Source: Litorivicinus sp.
GTDB taxonomy: Bacteria; Pseudomonadota; Gammaproteobacteria; Pseudomonadales; Litorivicinaceae
DNA: 64,000 nucleotides
NCBI GenBank assembly: GCA_018401755.1
Contig: JAGYKJ010000003.1
Coordinates: 1-64,000, forward strand
Reading direction: 5' to 3'
The notes below the pieces were generated by a model that saw only the letters and a list, made by a program, of their open reading frames with translations, did no database searches and was not told the origin of the DNA. Each line of letters begins with the position of its first letter. Within the stretch, counting starts at the first letter, position 1. Made by a program: the position numbers and the translations under genes. Shown piece by piece: positions 61,300 to 64,000 of this stretch.

Positions 61300-62381
61300 T
61301 GTTGCTGTGGTTAGCAAAGTGGTTGAGTGCCCAAGAACCTGCATTTACGGTGTTTCAGTACCTCACACTCCGCGCGATTCTGGGCGTATTAACGGCCATG
61401 TTAATTGCGTTATGGGTGGGCCCGTGGGTGATCCGGACGTTAGAGCGGAAGCAAATTGGTCAGTCGGTGCGTCGCGATGGCCCTCAATCACACTTATCAA
61501 AACAGGGAACCCCGACGATGGGTGGTGTCCTGATTTTGGTGTGTATTGTTGCCTCGACACTGCTTTGGGCAGATCTGACGAATCGGTACGTCTGGGTTGC
61601 GTTGGCGGTCTTGGTAGGCTTTGGGGCGGTCGGCTGGATTGACGATTGGAAAAAAGTTGTCGAAAAGAACTCGAAGGGGCTGTCTGCGCGCGCCAAGTAT
61701 CTTGCCCAATCCTTGATTGGGCTGGGGGCTGCCTGGACTCTGTACGCGTTTGCGACCACACCGGCAGAGACCACCTTGATCGTGCCGTTTTTCAAAGATG
61801 TGTTGATTCCGCTGGGTGGGTTCAGTGTGCTGCTGACCTACTTTGTCATCGTGGGCACCTCAAATGCTGTGAACTTGACCGACGGACTCGATGGACTGGC
61901 AATTTTGCCAACGGTCCTGGTGGCTGGCGCCCTAGGTGTCTTTGCTTATCTCACTGGCAATGTGGTGTTCTCGAATTATCTCTACATTCCTTACATTCCT
62001 GGAACGGGTGAGCTGGTTATCTTCCTGGGTTCGATGGTTGGCGCAGGCTTGGGCTTTTTATGGTTTAACACCTATCCGGCTCAAGTGTTTATGGGTGATG
62101 TGGGTGCGCTCGCGTTAGGCGCGGCCCTAGGGGTCGTTGCCGTGATGGTTCGCCAAGAACTCGTGCTCTTCATCATGGGGGGCATCTTTGTCCTCGAAAC
62201 GATGTCGGTCATGTTGCAGGTGGCGAGCTACAAGCTCACCGGACGTCGCCTCTTCCGGATGGCTCCGATTCATCATCATTTTGAGTTAAAGGGTTGGCCA
62301 GAACCACGCGTGATCGTGCGATTTTGGATTATTTCAGTGATGTTGGTGTTGGTCGGCTTGGCCACCTTGAAGTTGAGGTAG
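61299..62381 (+). CDS. mraY: Phospho-MurNAc-pentapeptide translocase MraY
   Basis: Makes lipid I on undecaprenyl phosphate. The 360-residue protein has about ten transmembrane helices and the family motifs [38 protein letters not shown] and [17 protein letters not shown]. One-base junction with murF; two bases separate its stop from murD. Confidence 0.97.
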   Translation: MLLWLAKWLSAQEPAFTVFQYLTLRAILGVLTAMLIALWVGPWVIRTLERKQIGQSVRRDGPQSHLSKQGTPTMGGVLILVCIVASTLLWADLTNRYVWVALAVLVGFGAVGWIDDWKKVVEKNSKGLSARAKYLAQSLIGLGAAWTLYAFATTPAETTLIVPFFKDVLIPLGGFSVLLTYFVIVGTSNAVNLTDGLDGLAILPTVLVAGALGVFAYLTGNVVFSNYLYIPYIPGTGELVIFLGSMVGAGLGFLWFNTYPAQVFMGDVGALALGAALGVVAVMVRQELVLFIMGGIFVLETMSVMLQVASYKLTGRRLFRMAPIHHHFELKGWPEPRVIVRFWIISVMLVLVGLATLKLR

Positions 62382-62383
62382 CC

Positions 62384-63718
62384 ATGGATCTGATCGCGCG
62401 CAATCAACGTCTGATTTTAGGTGCGGGTCCCACAGGGCTCGCGATCGCGCGCCATTTCACAGATCTTGGGCTTCAGTTTGCGATTGCGGATACGCGTCTT
62501 GATACCCACTTGCTCGAGGCGGTACGCGCCCACTATCCCGACGTTGAATGCCGTCTCGGTCCTTTGGATCGCCGTTGGCTGGAGTCATTTGAGGAGATCG
62601 TCGTTAGCCCTGGATTACCGCCATCGACGCCAGGGTTAATCGATGCGGATGTTCCAAAAGTTTCTGATATTCAATTATTTAGGCGGGCTTGGCCGACCCA
62701 GCAGTTGCTGGTCGGCATCACTGGTTCGAATGCAAAATCAACAGTCACCACGTTGGTCGGCGAAATACTCCGGGTCGCAGGCCGACCTGCCGTGGTCGGG
62801 GGGAATCTTGGACCTCAGGCCCTTGATCTCTTAATTGACACCCCCGTCGATGCTGTCGCGGTGCTTGAACTCTCGAGTTTCCAGCTGGCGCGCACCAGTC
62901 AGCTCCAGGCGGACGTTGCCACGGTCTTAAACATGTCCGCGGATCATCTTGATTGGCATGGTTCGATGGTGGATTACCATCGTGATAAGCATCGAATTTT
63001 CCAAGGCGTTAAATCCATTGTCGTCAACGCTGAGGATCCGCTGAGTCAGCCGCTCGTGCCAGATCACACGCCGACCACCCGCTTTGCTGTGCAAAGCCCC
63101 GATTTTCATCGGTTTGGCATTCTAGAAACTGCTGAGGGACCCTGGATTGCGTGTGGGACAGAACAGTGGATACCGGTTGAGACATTGCGAGTGCGCAGTC
63201 GTCACATGTTGCAAAACACAATGGCCGCCTGTGCGATTGCCCGGCAATTAGGCCTGACTCCTGATGTGGCTGCACGTGCGGTTGCGACGTTTGACGGCCT
63301 CAGCCACCGAATGCAACCAATCGCTGTGCAACGCGGCGTCCTTTTCATCGATGACTCAAAGGGAACCAACATGGGGGCGTCGATCGCTGCCATGCAGAGT
63401 GCCGCCGAATCTAGACAACCTCTGATTCTATTGGCGGGCGGAGATGCCAAGGGTGCTGATGCCTCAGATTGGGCCCAGTGGGCACGTCGGTTATGCGCCA
63501 CGGTGCATACCTATGGCCGTGATGGTCGTGCGTTGGCGGATGCGATTGGCCAACCTGCACGCTGCCATGCCGATTTATCGGAGGCGTTTGCAGCGGCGGT
63601 ATCCGATGCGATACCAGGGTCCACTGTGTTACTCAGCCCCGCATGCGCTAGCTTTGATCAATATCCAAATTACATCGCGCGTGGCCACCACTTTAAACGC
63701 TTGGTGGAGGCGCTATGA
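62384..63718 (+). CDS. murD: UDP-MurNAc-L-alanine:D-glutamate ligase
   Basis: Adds D-Glu to UDP-MurNAc-L-Ala. The ATG at 62384 gives 444 residues (MDLIARNQRLILGAGPTGLA); the track start at 62294 lies in mraY. The ATP loop is GSNAKSTVTTLVGEIL, followed by NMSADHLDWHGSM and DDSKGTNMGAS, then LAGGDAKGAD and LLSPACASFDQY. The ftsW ATG overlaps its stop. Confidence 0.96.
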   Translation: MDLIARNQRLILGAGPTGLAIARHFTDLGLQFAIADTRLDTHLLEAVRAHYPDVECRLGPLDRRWLESFEEIVVSPGLPPSTPGLIDADVPKVSDIQLFRRAWPTQQLLVGITGSNAKSTVTTLVGEILRVAGRPAVVGGNLGPQALDLLIDTPVDAVAVLELSSFQLARTSQLQADVATVLNMSADHLDWHGSMVDYHRDKHRIFQGVKSIVVNAEDPLSQPLVPDHTPTTRFAVQSPDFHRFGILETAEGPWIACGTEQWIPVETLRVRSRHMLQNTMAACAIARQLGLTPDVAARAVATFDGLSHRMQPIAVQRGVLFIDDSKGTNMGASIAAMQSAAESRQPLILLAGGDAKGADASDWAQWARRLCATVHTYGRDGRALADAIGQPARCHADLSEAFAAAVSDAIPGSTVLLSPACASFDQYPNYIARGHHFKRLVEAL

Positions 63719-64000
63719 TGGGTCGGAGCCAATGGCACACCCTGCGGCCCCTCGGCCAACCAGATCTTGGGTTTGTGCTGACAGGACTGACGCTTGCCTT
63801 GCTCGGCCTACTGATGGTGGCATCGAGTTCGATCGAGGTTGCCTTCGATCGTCATGGCTCCCCCTTTAGCTTTGCCATTAAACACGGCATCTTTTTAGTG
63901 ATTGCGCTGGGCGCAGGAGCGATCACGTTCATGGTGCCAACCAAATGGTGGTATCGCTCAGCAACCCTGTTTTTGGTCTTCTCGCTGGTCCTGCTGGCTC
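63715..64000 (+). CDS. ftsW: Septal peptidoglycan polymerase FtsW (partial, cut by window end)
   Basis: SEDS-family lipid II polymerase partnered with FtsI. About 95 residues are visible, from ATG-ATG overlapping the murD stop. They show a cytoplasmic N-terminus (WHTLRPLGQPDLGFVLTGL), a first membrane helix leading into LMVASSSIEVAF, and a second helix. The ORF track omitted it because it has no stop within the window. The SEDS-type helix and its position after murD support FtsW. Confidence 0.9.
   Translation, partial: MMGRSQWHTLRPLGQPDLGFVLTGLTLALLGLLMVASSSIEVAFDRHGSPFSFAIKHGIFLVIALGAGAITFMVPTKWWYRSATLFLVFSLVLLA

Overview
The window is ordinary, densely packed chromosomal core genome of a gammaproteobacterium. 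I see no mobile element, CRISPR array, prophage or accessory island. Gene order closely follows what I recall of Pseudomonas/Oceanospirillales-type genomes: the lolB-ispE-prs-rplY-pth-ychF side facing hemA-prfA-prmC, then gatCAB, mreBCD, rpoN-lpt, mla-murA-hisGDC, rplM-rpsI-petABC-sspAB, and finally the start of the mra/dcw cell-wall cluster. The exact genus cannot be read from the sequence. An mDAP-type MurE, an LPS-transport operon, Mla genes and outer-membrane lipoproteins show a diderm, and a cytochrome bc1 operon shows a respiring cell.

Layout. 1-6694 (minus strand): tRNA-Met, ychF, pth, rplY, prs, tRNA-Gln, ispE, lolB and a TPR lipoprotein. 6715-10644 (plus): hemA, prfA, prmC and a MoeB/ThiF-type E1 enzyme. 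10623-13821 (minus): gatB, gatA, gatC. 13942-23269 (plus): mreB, mreC, mreD, maf, rng, yhdP, tldD. 23266-23796 (minus): yjgA. 23795-25144 (plus): pmbA. 25141-34173 (minus): mgtE, npr, rapZ, ptsN, hpf, rpoN, lptB, lptA, lptC, kdsC, kdsD, yrbG. 34259-41723 (plus): mlaFEDCB, ibaG, murA, hisG, hisD, hisC. 41699-42847 (minus): algW/degS. Then nif3 (plus), zapG (minus), and an alpha/beta hydrolase, zapE, rplM, rpsI, petA, petB, petC, sspA and sspB (plus). 50681-53673 (minus): dolP, diaA, lpoA. 53665 to the end (plus): rsmI, RNase P RNA, mraZ, rsmH, ftsL, ftsI, murE, murF, mraY, murD and the first part of ftsW.

Functionally the window combines envelope construction (peptidoglycan precursors, elongasome, divisome, LPS transport, Mla lipid transport, outer-membrane lipoproteins) with translation (release factor and its methylase, amidotransferase, ribosomal proteins, tRNAs, RNase P, peptidyl-tRNA hydrolase), nitrogen-PTS and sigma-54 regulation, histidine synthesis and the bc1 complex.

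The most notable observations concern integrity and architecture. Four single-copy core genes (hisG, petA, lpoA, murF) are each broken by a one-base frameshift, and in each case a one-base correction restores a full-length protein. Sequencing or assembly indels are the likeliest cause. Packing is extreme: all six convergent gene pairs overlap or nearly touch, two divergent pairs overlap at their start codons, and the ispE stop codon lies one base from the mature tRNA-Gln 5' end. A three-repeat MraZ operator precedes mraZ. I did not find a convincing undescribed system.
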